Shown: positions 34,497 through 43,764 of the stretch, piece after piece
Position numbering within the stretch: position 1 is the first letter of the stretch
Layout: each line of letters begins with the position of its first letter
Assembly: GCA_026645935.1 (NCBI GenBank)
Contig: JAPKMP010000013.1
Span: 82,006 to 146,005 of the forward strand
DNA from: Candidatus Villigracilaceae bacterium
GTDB taxonomy: Bacteria > Chloroflexota > Anaerolineae > Anaerolineales > Villigracilaceae
Length of the DNA: 64,000 nucleotides
Direction of reading: 5' to 3'
Notes under the pieces: model-generated
The model's database searches: none
What the model was told of the DNA's origin: nothing
The model's input: only the letters and a program-made list of their open reading frames with translations
Position numbers and translations under genes: made by a program

Positions 34497-35423
34497 ATGT
34501 CGGAGCATATTCTTTCCGTCCACGATCTGGATGTCGGTGAAGGGCAAATTCCGCGCGAGGATTGGTTTGAAGCCAGTTCCACCCTGCACAACCTGCGGAA
34601 AAACAAGAAATTTCCAACCATCTGGTGCGCGGGCTGCGGGCTGGGTGTGATCATGGGGTCGCTCATCCGCGCCATCGAAAGCCTGGGCCTCAAAAACGAC
34701 CAGGTGGCTCTGGTGGCTGGCATTGGCTGCACCGCGCGCATGCCCGTCTACATGGATTACAACACCATGCACACCACGCACGGGCGCGCCCTGGCGTTTG
34801 CCACCGGTTTGAAGATTGCCCGCTCCGACATGAAGGTCATCGCCATCATGGGCGACGGCGACGCGCTGGCGATTGGGGGCAATCACTTCATCCACGCCGC
34901 ACGCCGTAATATCGGCATCACCGCGCTGGTGGTGAACAATTCCACCTACGGCATGACCGGCGGACAGTACAGCCCCACCACGCCCGAAGGGATGCGCGCC
35001 ACAACTGCCCCGTATGGAAACGTCGAGCCGCCCTTTCCCGTCTGCGATTTGGCGGCGGCGGCGGGAGCGACCTTTGTCGCCCGCAGTACGGCATATCACC
35101 CACTTGAACTGGACAAGCACCTCTCGGAAGCCATCTCGAACGAAGGATTCAGCCTTGTGGAAGCCGTCAGTTATTGTCACACCACCTACGGGCGGATCAA
35201 CAAACTCGGCTCGGCGGCAGACATGATGCGGATGCTCAAAGACAACAGTATTTCGAAATCTGCCTATGAAAAACTCGGTGAAGATGAGCGCGAAACAAAC
35301 ACGAAGATCGTGCGCGGCGTGCTATATAGGAAGAAACGCCCGGAGTACACAAAAACCTATGACTCCCTCGTGGAACGCAAACACGAGGAGGAAGTAAAAC
35401 TGCGGAATACGGGGAGGCGCTGA
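34497..35423 (+). CDS. korB: 2-oxoacid:ferredoxin oxidoreductase, beta subunit (TPP-binding)
   Basis: 308-residue catalytic subunit. The iron-sulphur/TPP region opens with TIWCAGCGLGVIMG. The TPP-Mg motif is GDGDALAIGGNHF followed by NNSTYGMTGGQYSPTTPEG. These are standard for the beta subunits of Kor, Por and Vor. It starts two bases after the alpha-subunit stop and its TGA overlaps the ATG of the gamma gene by one base, so the subunits are made in step. Confidence 0.94.
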   Translation: MSEHILSVHDLDVGEGQIPREDWFEASSTLHNLRKNKKFPTIWCAGCGLGVIMGSLIRAIESLGLKNDQVALVAGIGCTARMPVYMDYNTMHTTHGRALAFATGLKIARSDMKVIAIMGDGDALAIGGNHFIHAARRNIGITALVVNNSTYGMTGGQYSPTTPEGMRATTAPYGNVEPPFPVCDLAAAAGATFVARSTAYHPLELDKHLSEAISNEGFSLVEAVSYCHTTYGRINKLGSAADMMRMLKDNSISKSAYEKLGEDERETNTKIVRGVLYRKKRPEYTKTYDSLVERKHEEEVKLRNTGRR

Positions 35424-35971
35424 TGGAAAAGCGAACCGAAATTCGATTGGCTGGGGAAGGTGGTCAGGGCATGATCTTGGCGGGGATCATCCTGGCCGAA
35501 GCCGCCGCCATCTACGACGGCAAACAAGCCACCCAGACCCAAAGTTACGGACCCGAAGCGCGAGGCGGTGCCAGCCGATCGGAGGTGGTCATCTCGGATG
35601 TTGAAATAGACCACCCTGAGGTCCTCTCTGCTGATGTGGTGGTGGCGCTCAGCCAGGAGGCGTACCAGAAATTTGCCAAGACCGTCCATTCCGGCGGTTT
35701 GTTGATTGTGGATGAAGACCACGTGGCGGTCCGTGCCGATTTTGCAGGCGTCAAAGTTCCCATTGCCCGGATTGCGCAGGAAGCGACAGGCAAACCCATC
35801 ACCGCCAATACGGTTGCGCTTGGCGTGCTGGTAGGTATGACGGGTATGGTTTCGAAGGAGGCGCTCGAAAAGGCTGTCATCGCTCGCGCCCCCAAAGGTA
35901 CCGAAGAAATGAACCGCAAAGCGCTGGCGGCAGGTTTTGCAGCGGCAGGAGGGCGAAAAGCCGCTGCATGA
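35423..35971 (+). CDS. korG: 2-oxoacid:ferredoxin oxidoreductase, gamma subunit
   Basis: 182-residue gamma subunit with the usual opening EIRLAGEGGQGMILAGIILAEA and the QTQSYGPEARGGASRSEVVIS motif, then the SADVVVALSQEAYQKF segment. It completes the D-A-B-G set, and no further subunit follows. The extreme C-terminus is Ala-rich. A weak GTCAGG/CCTGAC stem 6-30 bases after the stop may aid termination before the convergent regulator gene. Confidence 0.93.
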   Translation: MEKRTEIRLAGEGGQGMILAGIILAEAAAIYDGKQATQTQSYGPEARGGASRSEVVISDVEIDHPEVLSADVVVALSQEAYQKFAKTVHSGGLLIVDEDHVAVRADFAGVKVPIARIAQEATGKPITANTVALGVLVGMTGMVSKEALEKAVIARAPKGTEEMNRKALAAGFAAAGGRKAAA

Positions 35972-36146
35972 GCGCAGTCAGGCCATGTCCGTCTCCCTGA
36001 CATTTGCTGTTTTGGCGTCGTATATGTCCAGATACGATATCCAGTTATGAATCGGCTGCGTCAATCGTATTCATATCATAAAAAATTCAGGCAGGGGTTC
36101 GTCAAAGTAGCCTTTGGACGTTCTGCAGGGAAACCAGCCAGAGAGT

Positions 36147-38732
36147 TTATCCCAAAACCAATGCATTGACGATTGACGCCAAAGATTCATTTGATTTCCC
36201 CTTTCGAATCGCCTGTAATTTGTCGGCACTGAAACATCCTTCCACATCCCGCAACAATTGGCAGGCGCGGTCTTTTACATCCCGCTTCGCGGCGGGATGT
36301 TCCTTGATCAGTATAAGCCAGTCAACGATCCATTCGGGGTTGCGGCGCGCTTCGAGGGAAGCGAGACCCGCCAGGGCTTCCAGCATGAGCGGGGCGGAGT
36401 GGATGTCACGCGCGAGGCGCAGGGCGGTCAGGAATAGTTCCCTGGCCTTGGGGTGGTTGCCCGTGAGAGCAACCGTCTCGCCGAGGACGATGAGGGTTTG
36501 GGAAATGTCCCAGCCAATGATGTAGTCGCCGAAAGTTTCCAGGCTTTTATGGAGGAATGATTGGGCTTCCTCGAGTCTGCCCTGCGCCTTCGCCGCCCAG
36601 CCGAGGTGACGGTATGCAGTGCCCATCCCCCAGCGGTTATTCGACGCCTGGCATAACTCGAGACTTTCCTGCAAATACGCACGGGCTTCATCGAAACTTC
36701 CGAGCGTGATCAGTGTGGGGATGAGGTAATTCAAGCCGAGCGCGATGGAGTGTGGATCGCCAAGCCTGCGCCAGATGGCCAAGCCTTCCATCATTTGTTC
36801 CCGCCCCCGTGTGTAATTTCCCCTAAGGCTGGCGATATAGCCGAGGTTATAGGTGGCATAGGCGGCAAACCATTCATACTTTGGATCCTGCGCGTAAGAC
36901 AAGCCTTCCTTCATCAGCGCCTGCGAGCGGTCAATATCGCCGTTGAGGTGCATGATGATGCCCAGATATACGAGCGCATCCACCAGCAACCCCGTATCGC
37001 CAAGCGGGCGGAGCAGGAGGACGCTCTCCTCCATCAAGGAAACTGCGCGTTCGTAAAGTCCCTTGCGAAAGCACAGGATGCCCTGCTGTGTGCAGGCTTC
37101 ACCAAGCACGCGTTGCAGGGCGGGGGAGGCGGGTTTTGCTTTGAGCGTTCGGACGAGAGGTTCGAAATGGTCAATGCCTTCGTTAATCAGACCACTCACC
37201 TCGAAGAACCATCCCAAACTGCGGATGGCTTTGCATCCCTTATCGAACGTTTCGCGTTGGAACATCCATGACCAAGCCGCGCGGAGGTTATCCATCTCAC
37301 CGAGGATCTCCTGGACGGCAAGACGCTGGCGCGCGCTCTTCAATGACATTTCGCGCTCCGCAGCAAAATTCAGATAATACGAACTGTGCGCGTCGCGAGT
37401 CTCGAGATATTTCTTTGATTCCTTTTCCAAATGGGTCAGTGCATATTGACGGATGACCTCATGCAGGTCATAGCGCCCGTCTTCTGTGCGCCTCACCAGT
37501 GACTTGGAGACCAACAACGCCAAAAGGGGCAGCGTCGCGCCTGCGATCTTTTCCGCGGCAAGACGGTCGAAGCCGCCATGAAAAACGGAGAGGCGGCTCA
37601 ACGTGGAGCGTTCCTCGTGCGAGAGCAATCGCCAGGAATGATCGAAGGTGGCCTTGAGCGAGCGATGGCGCTCGGGAATGTCGCGCATGGAGGTGGTCAG
37701 GAAATCGATGTTCCTCTCGATCTCCTGCGCGATCTCGCGGCAGGAGAGCACGCCCACCCATGCGGCAGCAAGTTCGAGCGCGAGCGGAATCCCTTCGACC
37801 AGATGGCAGATGCGCGCCAATGCGGTTTTGTCCGCTTCGGTCAGTTCAAATTCAGCATGGATCTGGCGGGCGCGCTGGAGGAAGAGTTCCGCCGCGCTGT
37901 AGTCCTCGAGTTTGTCGAGGAATTCGTATGGCGGGATGGGCAGGCCGTGGAGTTCATACGTCCATTCGCCGTGCAGGTTCAGGCGCTCGCGCGAGGTGCA
38001 GAGGATTTTGATGTTCGGGAAGCGTTTGAGGATCTCTGCCACCAGTTCCGCCGCGGCAGACGACTGTGCCAACAGGTGTTCGAGATTATCCAAAACCAAC
38101 AGCGTGGACTGTTTCCTCTCATGCGATATGTGATCGAACAACTGCTCCTGCGGGTCGACGGGACCTGAAAACGAGAACTCGAACGCCTCCGCAATCGCAG
38201 GGACGATTGATTCCGCGGAATTGACCGAGGCCAGCGGGACGTAATGGACTCCACCAGGAAACTTGCTTTGCTGTCGTGAGGCGAATTCAAGCGCGAGCCG
38301 CGTCTTGCCGATACCGCCCATGCCTGTCAGAGTGAGCAGACGGCAGGGAGGTTCGTTGAAGATGCGGTCCATTGCGGCGAGTTCGGGTTCGCGGCCCAGT
38401 AACGGGGTAGGAGGCAAAGGCAGATGGTGAGGAACAGGCTTGGATGAGTCAGGGGCGGGTTTTGAGTCAGGGATGGAGACAACGCGGTCGAGTGTCAAAT
38501 CCCCGCGGGCGATACGGATGAACGTCGGCCTGTCGTCTTCAGAAATTTGAAGCGCATCTGCGAGCAATGCTGCAAGTTGTTTGGAGGGGCGGCGTTCCCC
38601 CGATTCGATCTTGCGCAAGGCAAAGACGGAACAGCCAGCGCGCGTCGACAATTCCTCCTGTGTGAGGTCGAGCGCTTTGCGGCGTGATTTTAGCCAATCG
38701 CCAAATGAACCTGGAATTTCCAAGTTGCTCAT
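36147..38732 (-). CDS. XRE-family HTH / NB-ARC (STAND) / TPR regulator
   Basis: 861 residues. An XRE helix-turn-helix (about 12-65; LTQEELSTRAGCSVFALRKI) is followed by a Pro-rich linker and an NB-ARC ATPase with P-loop GMGGIGKT at 137-144, Walker B LLVLDNLEHLL, an LCTSRERLNL sensor motif and GRYDLHEVIRQYA in the winged-helix part. TPR-like repeats occupy about 480-830. It is the same architecture as the genes at 1-1627 and 48239-50809. It diverges from the membrane-protein cluster at 38910, which is the likely target. The ligand sensed by the TPR region is unknown. Confidence 0.92.
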   Translation of the reverse strand: MSNLEIPGSFGDWLKSRRKALDLTQEELSTRAGCSVFALRKIESGERRPSKQLAALLADALQISEDDRPTFIRIARGDLTLDRVVSIPDSKPAPDSSKPVPHHLPLPPTPLLGREPELAAMDRIFNEPPCRLLTLTGMGGIGKTRLALEFASRQQSKFPGGVHYVPLASVNSAESIVPAIAEAFEFSFSGPVDPQEQLFDHISHERKQSTLLVLDNLEHLLAQSSAAAELVAEILKRFPNIKILCTSRERLNLHGEWTYELHGLPIPPYEFLDKLEDYSAAELFLQRARQIHAEFELTEADKTALARICHLVEGIPLALELAAAWVGVLSCREIAQEIERNIDFLTTSMRDIPERHRSLKATFDHSWRLLSHEERSTLSRLSVFHGGFDRLAAEKIAGATLPLLALLVSKSLVRRTEDGRYDLHEVIRQYALTHLEKESKKYLETRDAHSSYYLNFAAEREMSLKSARQRLAVQEILGEMDNLRAAWSWMFQRETFDKGCKAIRSLGWFFEVSGLINEGIDHFEPLVRTLKAKPASPALQRVLGEACTQQGILCFRKGLYERAVSLMEESVLLLRPLGDTGLLVDALVYLGIIMHLNGDIDRSQALMKEGLSYAQDPKYEWFAAYATYNLGYIASLRGNYTRGREQMMEGLAIWRRLGDPHSIALGLNYLIPTLITLGSFDEARAYLQESLELCQASNNRWGMGTAYRHLGWAAKAQGRLEEAQSFLHKSLETFGDYIIGWDISQTLIVLGETVALTGNHPKARELFLTALRLARDIHSAPLMLEALAGLASLEARRNPEWIVDWLILIKEHPAAKRDVKDRACQLLRDVEGCFSADKLQAIRKGKSNESLASIVNALVLG

Positions 38733-38909
38733 TATGCTTTCCTGTTTGCGTGCTTGTCAGAAAAGATGTCCGCTCGAATCACCGATAAAGGGGAAGACTA
38801 AAAATTGTAGCATATTTTGGGTGAATTTTCGGGTAATTGAATGACCCCACAGCGCATTCGGGTTGTCGTTTAATGGCAGCGATCAAACATTTGGAAAAGG
38901 AGAAAGACC

Positions 38910-39434
38910 ATGAACATCTTATTCAACCTGTATGTCATCCTTATTTTGCGCATCCTGCATATTGCAGGCGGCATCCTGTGGGTGGGAACGGCGACCTTCT
39001 ACCTGTTCCTGCTCGTTCCTGCCGCGAGGGCTTCCGAAATTTCGGGGCAGAAGTTCATGCAGAATCTCGGTCCGCGCATGGGACCTTTCATGGGAATCGT
39101 CACGACAGTGACCGTGCTTTCGGGCGCGCTGTTGTATGTGCGCTTCTTCAGCGACGGGATCAGTTTCATCTGGAAGACCGGCGCGGGACTTGCCTTCACG
39201 GTCGGCGCCATCGCCGCGCTGGCTTCCTACGTGATCGGTTCGACCGTCTTCGGCAAAACCCAGGAGAAGATCAGCGCTTTGGACGCGGCAATGGCTGCTG
39301 CTGGCGGTCCGCTCAAGCCGGAGCAGGCGGCGGAAATGAATCGGTTGCAGACCTTCCTGATGAAAGCGTATCGCCTCGACTTCGTCCTGCTGGTGGTGGC
39401 GATGCTGGCGATGGCAGTGGCGAGGTATTTGTAG
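38910..39434 (+). CDS. DUF2269/CopD-like membrane protein
   Basis: 174-residue protein with four membrane helices. The first helix carries LRILHIAGGILWVGTATFY, and further helices include GIVTTVTVLSGALLY, GLAFTVGAIAALASYVIG and LDFVLLVVAMLAMAVARYL. The His in the first helix and the overall layout resemble DUF2269 and CopD-type proteins, which can carry haem or copper. Function unknown. AAAGGAG precedes the ATG. It leads a run of plus-strand genes divergent from the XRE-STAND regulator. Confidence 0.7.
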   Translation: MNILFNLYVILILRILHIAGGILWVGTATFYLFLLVPAARASEISGQKFMQNLGPRMGPFMGIVTTVTVLSGALLYVRFFSDGISFIWKTGAGLAFTVGAIAALASYVIGSTVFGKTQEKISALDAAMAAAGGPLKPEQAAEMNRLQTFLMKAYRLDFVLLVVAMLAMAVARYL

Positions 39435-39508
39435 AACAGGCGTGTCCATTCTCGGCATAGGATTGGCGGCACTCGCGTTAACCAGCCTTCAGGAATTAAG
39501 GAAACATA

Positions 39509-40060
39509 ATGAAACAACCATCTTTCCCTTCCATCACTCTGAAAACATCAGCCGTACACGTTGTCACCTATTTCATTGTCGGGATTCTGTCGTTCCTGTT
39601 CCTGGATTATGCCGACAAATATGCCGATCCTGCTGTGGCGAACTTCATGCGCCAGACGGATCATCCGTTGGTCATGGCGGGTCCGTTCTTTCAAATCCTG
39701 CGCGGATTTCTCTTTGGGATCGTTTTCTACGCCTTGCGTAAAAGCGTCTTTCGGTATGGACGCGGCTGGCTGACCCTGTGGCTGACGCTTGTCATCGTCG
39801 GCATTCTCTCCCCGTTCAGCGCCGCGCCCAGTTCCATCGAAGGGATGATCTACTCCGGGTTGCCTGCGCGGTTTCACCTGCTGAATTTCCCCGAAGTCTT
39901 CGTTCAATCAGGTCTGCTTGCTTTCCTGACGCACTATTGGGTGAATCACCCCGAAAAAAGATGGCTGAACTGGTCGCTTGGCATCATCTCCATTCTTGTG
40001 TTTCTGTTGTCGCTGTTGGGAGCATTGTCCGCTTTTGGCTTGCTTCCGCCAGCCGGTTGA
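39509..40060 (+). CDS. Hypothetical membrane protein
   Basis: 183 residues with about five membrane segments, including HVVTYFIVGILSFLFLDYAD, ILRGFLFGIVFYALR, LTLWLTLVIVGIL and SLGIISILVFLLSLLGALSA. I do not recognise a named family. The TAAGGA sequence before the ATG gives a ribosome site. It is followed 13 bases later by the NTF2-like gene, so co-transcription is likely. Confidence 0.7.
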   Translation: MKQPSFPSITLKTSAVHVVTYFIVGILSFLFLDYADKYADPAVANFMRQTDHPLVMAGPFFQILRGFLFGIVFYALRKSVFRYGRGWLTLWLTLVIVGILSPFSAAPSSIEGMIYSGLPARFHLLNFPEVFVQSGLLAFLTHYWVNHPEKRWLNWSLGIISILVFLLSLLGALSAFGLLPPAG

Positions 40061-40073
40061 GGACGAGCGATAC

Positions 40074-40463
40074 ATGCGCACACTGACTCACGAGCATTTC
40101 CGCCGCTGGCTCGCCGTCTATGACAAAGCCAGCGAAGAGAACGACCCGCAAGCCTCGGCAGACCTCTTCGCAGAAGATGCCCGCTATTACGAAAATCCAT
40201 TCGACGAGCTGATGATCGGGCGGGATGCCATTTATGAATATTGGAACAAGGGCGCTCATACACTCAAGGACAAAATATCCTGCCATGAGATTCTGGCGAT
40301 AAAAGAAAATATGGGCATTGCAAGCTGGCGGTGCAGATTCACCGTCATCGAATCGGGAAAACGCCTCGCACTGGATTGTCTGTTCGTGGTCGAGTTCAAT
40401 GGAGCAGGCTTATGCCAGACCTTCCGCGAGTGGTGGCACATCCGCGAAAACATCACCACGTAG
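40074..40463 (+). CDS. SnoaL/NTF2-like protein
   Basis: 129-residue cone-barrel protein. FRRWLAVYDKASEENDPQASADLFAED-type wording in two blocks, then YYENPFDELMIGRDAIYEYW, is the standard opening of SnoaL-like polyketide-cyclase/NTF2 folds, which bind small molecules or act as isomerases. The ATG at 40074 has GAGG upstream; a longer frame to the left overlaps the membrane protein gene and is rejected. Substrate unknown. Confidence 0.82.
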   Translation: MRTLTHEHFRRWLAVYDKASEENDPQASADLFAEDARYYENPFDELMIGRDAIYEYWNKGAHTLKDKISCHEILAIKENMGIASWRCRFTVIESGKRLALDCLFVVEFNGAGLCQTFREWWHIRENITT

Positions 40464-40497
40464 GCGGACTTCTCAAACGTTCGACCGAGGGTCGAAA

Positions 40498-41457
40498 ATG
40501 AAAATTCTGGAATACGACAACGTTGATCCGTTGCAAGTCTTGAACCTCACCCTGCTGCCGCCGGATCTTCCGCTTACGCCCGAATACACCGCGCATCTCC
40601 GCCGCACCGACCCGCGCCTGTTTCCTTGCTTCACGGTCAATGCGAAGGAAGGCGATGAGGTGGTGGGAGTTGTGGGAATCCTTCGCCTGCCGATGATCTC
40701 CACGGAGGGACGGGAGGATGTGGGCGGAGTTTGGGCGGTGACCACTCATCCGCATCATGCGGGACGGGGAGTTGCCTCTGCTTTACTGGAAGAGGCTCAT
40801 ACCCGAATGCGGGACGCAGGCTTGCGCTTTTCCATGCTTCTTACGGAGCGCCACCTCAAAGCGTACAGACTTTATCAGCAACATGGATATGTCGAGATGA
40901 AGGTGTGGGCAAAGGCATTGGCGCGCTGGGAGACGGCGCACCAGCCTACTCGCCTGCGCGCACAGCCTGCAAGCACCGCCCTTAGCGAGTCGAAGGGTCA
41001 GAGCGGATACGATTTTATCGAAAAGATATTCGAGGACATCGCGAAGCATTATCTCGGTTTCGCATGGAGACACAAGCTTTTCGTCCGCATGCGCGACAAG
41101 ATGAGCCTCGACGATATCTGGATCGTGCGGGAGAGCAACACGTCTGTGGGATACATTTATGCACGCAAAGAGGGACCGTTGTTGGAAACCCAGATCCAGG
41201 TGCTGCGCCCCGACATTGACGCAGTGGAAGCCGTTGCAGCGATTGCTTCGAAATTGCAGGCACCTTATGTGCAGGTTGGCATGAGCCGCCCCGGGGACGC
41301 CGCCAGATTTCAGCATGCAGGCTGGCAGGTGACTTACCCGAACTGGGCGTCATTCATGGTCAAGCCGCTCCTCCCCGAAGTGACCACCGGCGATGCCCGC
41401 CGACTCTTCGGCATTGGCACGGACCGCTTCCTCATCTCATTGCTGGACGTGGCGTAG
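40498..41457 (+). CDS. GNAT-family N-acetyltransferase with in-frame repeat insertion
   Basis: 319 residues from the ATG at 40498. The N-terminal GNAT domain (about 1-155) has the acetyl-CoA motif HAGRGVASALL near residues 87-97 and AYRLYQQHGYVEM. A second, degenerate GNAT-like half (about 180-319) follows. Between them lies an odd linker, AQPASTALSESKGQS, encoded at about 40962-41005, which looks like a mobile palindromic repeat read in frame. GAGG lies upstream of the start. The acceptor substrate is unknown. Confidence 0.82.
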   Translation: MKILEYDNVDPLQVLNLTLLPPDLPLTPEYTAHLRRTDPRLFPCFTVNAKEGDEVVGVVGILRLPMISTEGREDVGGVWAVTTHPHHAGRGVASALLEEAHTRMRDAGLRFSMLLTERHLKAYRLYQQHGYVEMKVWAKALARWETAHQPTRLRAQPASTALSESKGQSGYDFIEKIFEDIAKHYLGFAWRHKLFVRMRDKMSLDDIWIVRESNTSVGYIYARKEGPLLETQIQVLRPDIDAVEAVAAIASKLQAPYVQVGMSRPGDAARFQHAGWQVTYPNWASFMVKPLLPEVTTGDARRLFGIGTDRFLISLLDVA

Positions 41458-41466
41458 TAGAAGCCG

Positions 41467-42093
41467 CGAGGAGAGTTGGTTGGCATTGAACGTTTTCCCG
41501 AGCAAGCAAAGCAGCGCGAAGGGATGGCGGCATACATGGACGAAACCTTGAGCGAGCTTCCCGGTGTGCGTGTTGAAACGTGACCCGCGTCATACTACTC
41601 CCTCGTTCTTTCGCTACATTTTTGCGATTGATCCAAAAGAATTCGGCGTGGAGCACGATGTTCTAAGCGCCGCGCTGGGTGCACAGGGAATCGGTTGCTG
41701 GGTGGGCTATGAAGCCATGCACAACTGTGAATTGTTCCAACCGCAGAAATCGAAACTGGCAGTACCAAATGCCTTTCCACAATATTTCGATTTCAATAAA
41801 ATGAACCTGCCCGAAGCCCCCGCGCTTGTGAGCATGAAGCGGTGTGACTGGATGAAGCGGTCTTCCGCGCAGGATCGAAAGGCGTGGATGATGCCGTAGC
41901 GGCGATCAAGAAGATACAAAGGAATGCCGCAGACTCGAACGCGTGCAAAAAAGCCCTGATCATCAATCCCGCCAACATGTTGCGCGCGCTGCGTGGCGAG
42001 ACGAGACCCATTTTGGGCATTGATCCGGAAACCTATTTTCCCCTCCCTCCAATCCACCTTTGGGAAGCCTGGCAGATCGCCAGGCTTTTTTGA
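41467..42093 (+). pseudogene. Broken DegT/DnrJ/EryC1-type aminotransferase fragment
   Basis: C-terminal third of a PLP-dependent sugar aminotransferase split over three frames. ERFPEQAKQREGMAAYM to about 41580, then RYIFAIDPKEFGVEHDVLSA and GYEAMHNCELFQPQKSKLAV in another frame to about 41820, then AVFRAGSKGVDDAVAAIKKI in a third. At least two frameshifts occur (near 41570 and 41820). The N-terminal PLP-binding part is absent. After KKIQRNAA the last frame continues with unrelated codons to 42093. It is a clear pseudogene ended by a terminator. Confidence 0.8.
42065..42091 (+). terminator. Rho-independent terminator
   Basis: AAGCCTGGC (42065-42073) pairs with GCCAGGCTT (42079-42087) around AGATC, followed by T residues to 42091. 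It ends the GNAT/aminotransferase-relic transcript. Confidence 0.9.
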
Positions 42094-42351
42094 TATCCTT
42101 CCAGGTAAAAACCGATTGTTTTATCCCAGTTTTAAACGATTATTAATCCACCTCTGTGTCCAATTATTTGTCCTATTTTTTGTACAGGTTTTCCGGAGCC
42201 GTACAGGAACATTTTTCCGCAAAGTTTCGTTATCCGCTAGTCCAAAAGAAAGAAGCCCTATGAGTTAAGAATAAGATGGTTGTTTTTTCTGCGGACACCC
42301 TGCCAACCCAACGGGCATAAACATCCCTATTATCGCTTGCAAGGAGACAAA

Positions 42352-43725
42352 ATGAAAATCAAAACCCTACCATTCCTTTTATTGAGCCTGGTTCTGCTGC
42401 TTGGCGCCTGTTCGCCGCTCACCACCGTTGTAAGTTCCTCCGGCGAACAACCGACGCCCCTCGAATCGTACGACCCGGCTCCGGCTGGCTATCAGCCTAT
42501 TACGGTGGAGCAGGTTGTGGTGGAAGTCGGAGTCGGCTCACCGATCCCCGTCTTTGTCCATTTAAGCGGCAATCTGCCCGATCCCTGCTCGCAGGTCGAG
42601 TTCGTTCAAGTCCTGCAGGACAAATCGAACTTCGACATCGCACTTTTCGCGACCCCCGATGTGGGCGGTCCGGCAACGGATGGCTGCATCAAAGACCCGC
42701 TTCCATTCAAGATGAGCATCCCGTTGAACGTGATCGGCTTGCCCGCGGGCGACTACACAGTGACGGTTAACGGCTCACGCGCCGACTTTAGTTTGGATAC
42801 TGAACCCTCAGCCTTCTCCCTGCCGACGGTTGATTCTGCCTTCTACAAAGACGACGTTCAAGTGGACAGCGTGGACGTCGGGATCGGGCAAGGCTCACCG
42901 CTGCCGGTTCATGCCGTCGTCAGCCTGAACCTGCCGGATTCCTGCGCGCAGCTTGGTGAGATTCGCATCCACCGCGATGGAACCACATTCTTTGTGCGGC
43001 TGGTCTCGTACGTCATCGAAGGTGACAATTGCCAGGCGGACAGCATCCCCTTCCGCGCGGAGATTCCGCTCAACATCGAGAACCTGCCCGAAGGACCGTA
43101 TGAGGTCAACGTCAACGGCGTGACCGCGAGTTTCGATCCCCTCGCAGTCCCGGCTGAGTCCGGTGAGGCGTCGCTTCCCGTGGGGTGGGCGACCTACACC
43201 AGCGCCAGCCAGCAATGCGGATATGCGATCGGTTATCCGCCGGAAATGCAAGTCAGCGAGCAGACCCCGTACAGCCAGCTCTTCTCTTTCAATTTGCCTG
43301 AGTCGGATGCGGGCGCGCGCAATTTTGTCTACGTATCCGTGATTACCCCGGAAATCCAAAAAGCGGTCAAGGATGGTCTCTACAATCACGAGGTTTACAA
43401 CTATGACCCGGCGGCAACGGAAATCCTGCTGAATATGCAGGTCGGCGAGAGTAAATCGGTGCATCAGTCGCCCAGCGTTGAATCGGGGTTTACCTTCGAG
43501 CGCAAGCCGGATTCGCAGATCAGCGGTCACGCCGCCCTCACCTTTGAAAACCTCCAGCCGTGGGAGTTCCCCAACGGGACGAAGGAGATCCGCCATTACC
43601 TGTCAATGGATGGGTGTATCTACCTGATCGGCGGTTACATTGATACGACCCAATCGAATCAACCGAGCGCGATTACCGAGGCGCTCTTCAACCAGGTCGT
43701 TGCCGTGTTCAAAGTGACGCCGTAG
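42352..43725 (+). CDS. Lipoprotein with two tandem homologous domains
   Basis: 457 residues. The signal peptide ends in lipobox LGAC (Cys20). Two related domains of about 100 residues follow. Domain one has VEVGVGSPIPVFVHLSGNLP, then DPCSQVEF, PFKMSIPLNVIGLPAGDYTV and VNGSRADF. Domain two has VDVGIGQGSPLPVHAVVSLN, then DSCAQLGE, PFRAEIPLNIENLPEGPYEV and VNGVTASF. Each has two conserved cysteines. The C-terminal third (from PVGWATYTS) is a different domain with a QQCGYAIGYPPEMQV segment. No function is recognised. AAGGAG precedes the ATG at 42352. Confidence 0.8.
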   Translation: MKIKTLPFLLLSLVLLLGACSPLTTVVSSSGEQPTPLESYDPAPAGYQPITVEQVVVEVGVGSPIPVFVHLSGNLPDPCSQVEFVQVLQDKSNFDIALFATPDVGGPATDGCIKDPLPFKMSIPLNVIGLPAGDYTVTVNGSRADFSLDTEPSAFSLPTVDSAFYKDDVQVDSVDVGIGQGSPLPVHAVVSLNLPDSCAQLGEIRIHRDGTTFFVRLVSYVIEGDNCQADSIPFRAEIPLNIENLPEGPYEVNVNGVTASFDPLAVPAESGEASLPVGWATYTSASQQCGYAIGYPPEMQVSEQTPYSQLFSFNLPESDAGARNFVYVSVITPEIQKAVKDGLYNHEVYNYDPAATEILLNMQVGESKSVHQSPSVESGFTFERKPDSQISGHAALTFENLQPWEFPNGTKEIRHYLSMDGCIYLIGGYIDTTQSNQPSAITEALFNQVVAVFKVTP

Positions 43726-43764
43726 ATGTTGGCTGATTAACGCCAACTTGAAAAAGAGGAAAAC

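Noticed and set aside
33733..34617. Open frame on the minus strand opposite korA
   Set aside because: The plus-strand gene is certain, and the antisense translation is His- and Gln-rich without domain features or a start signal.
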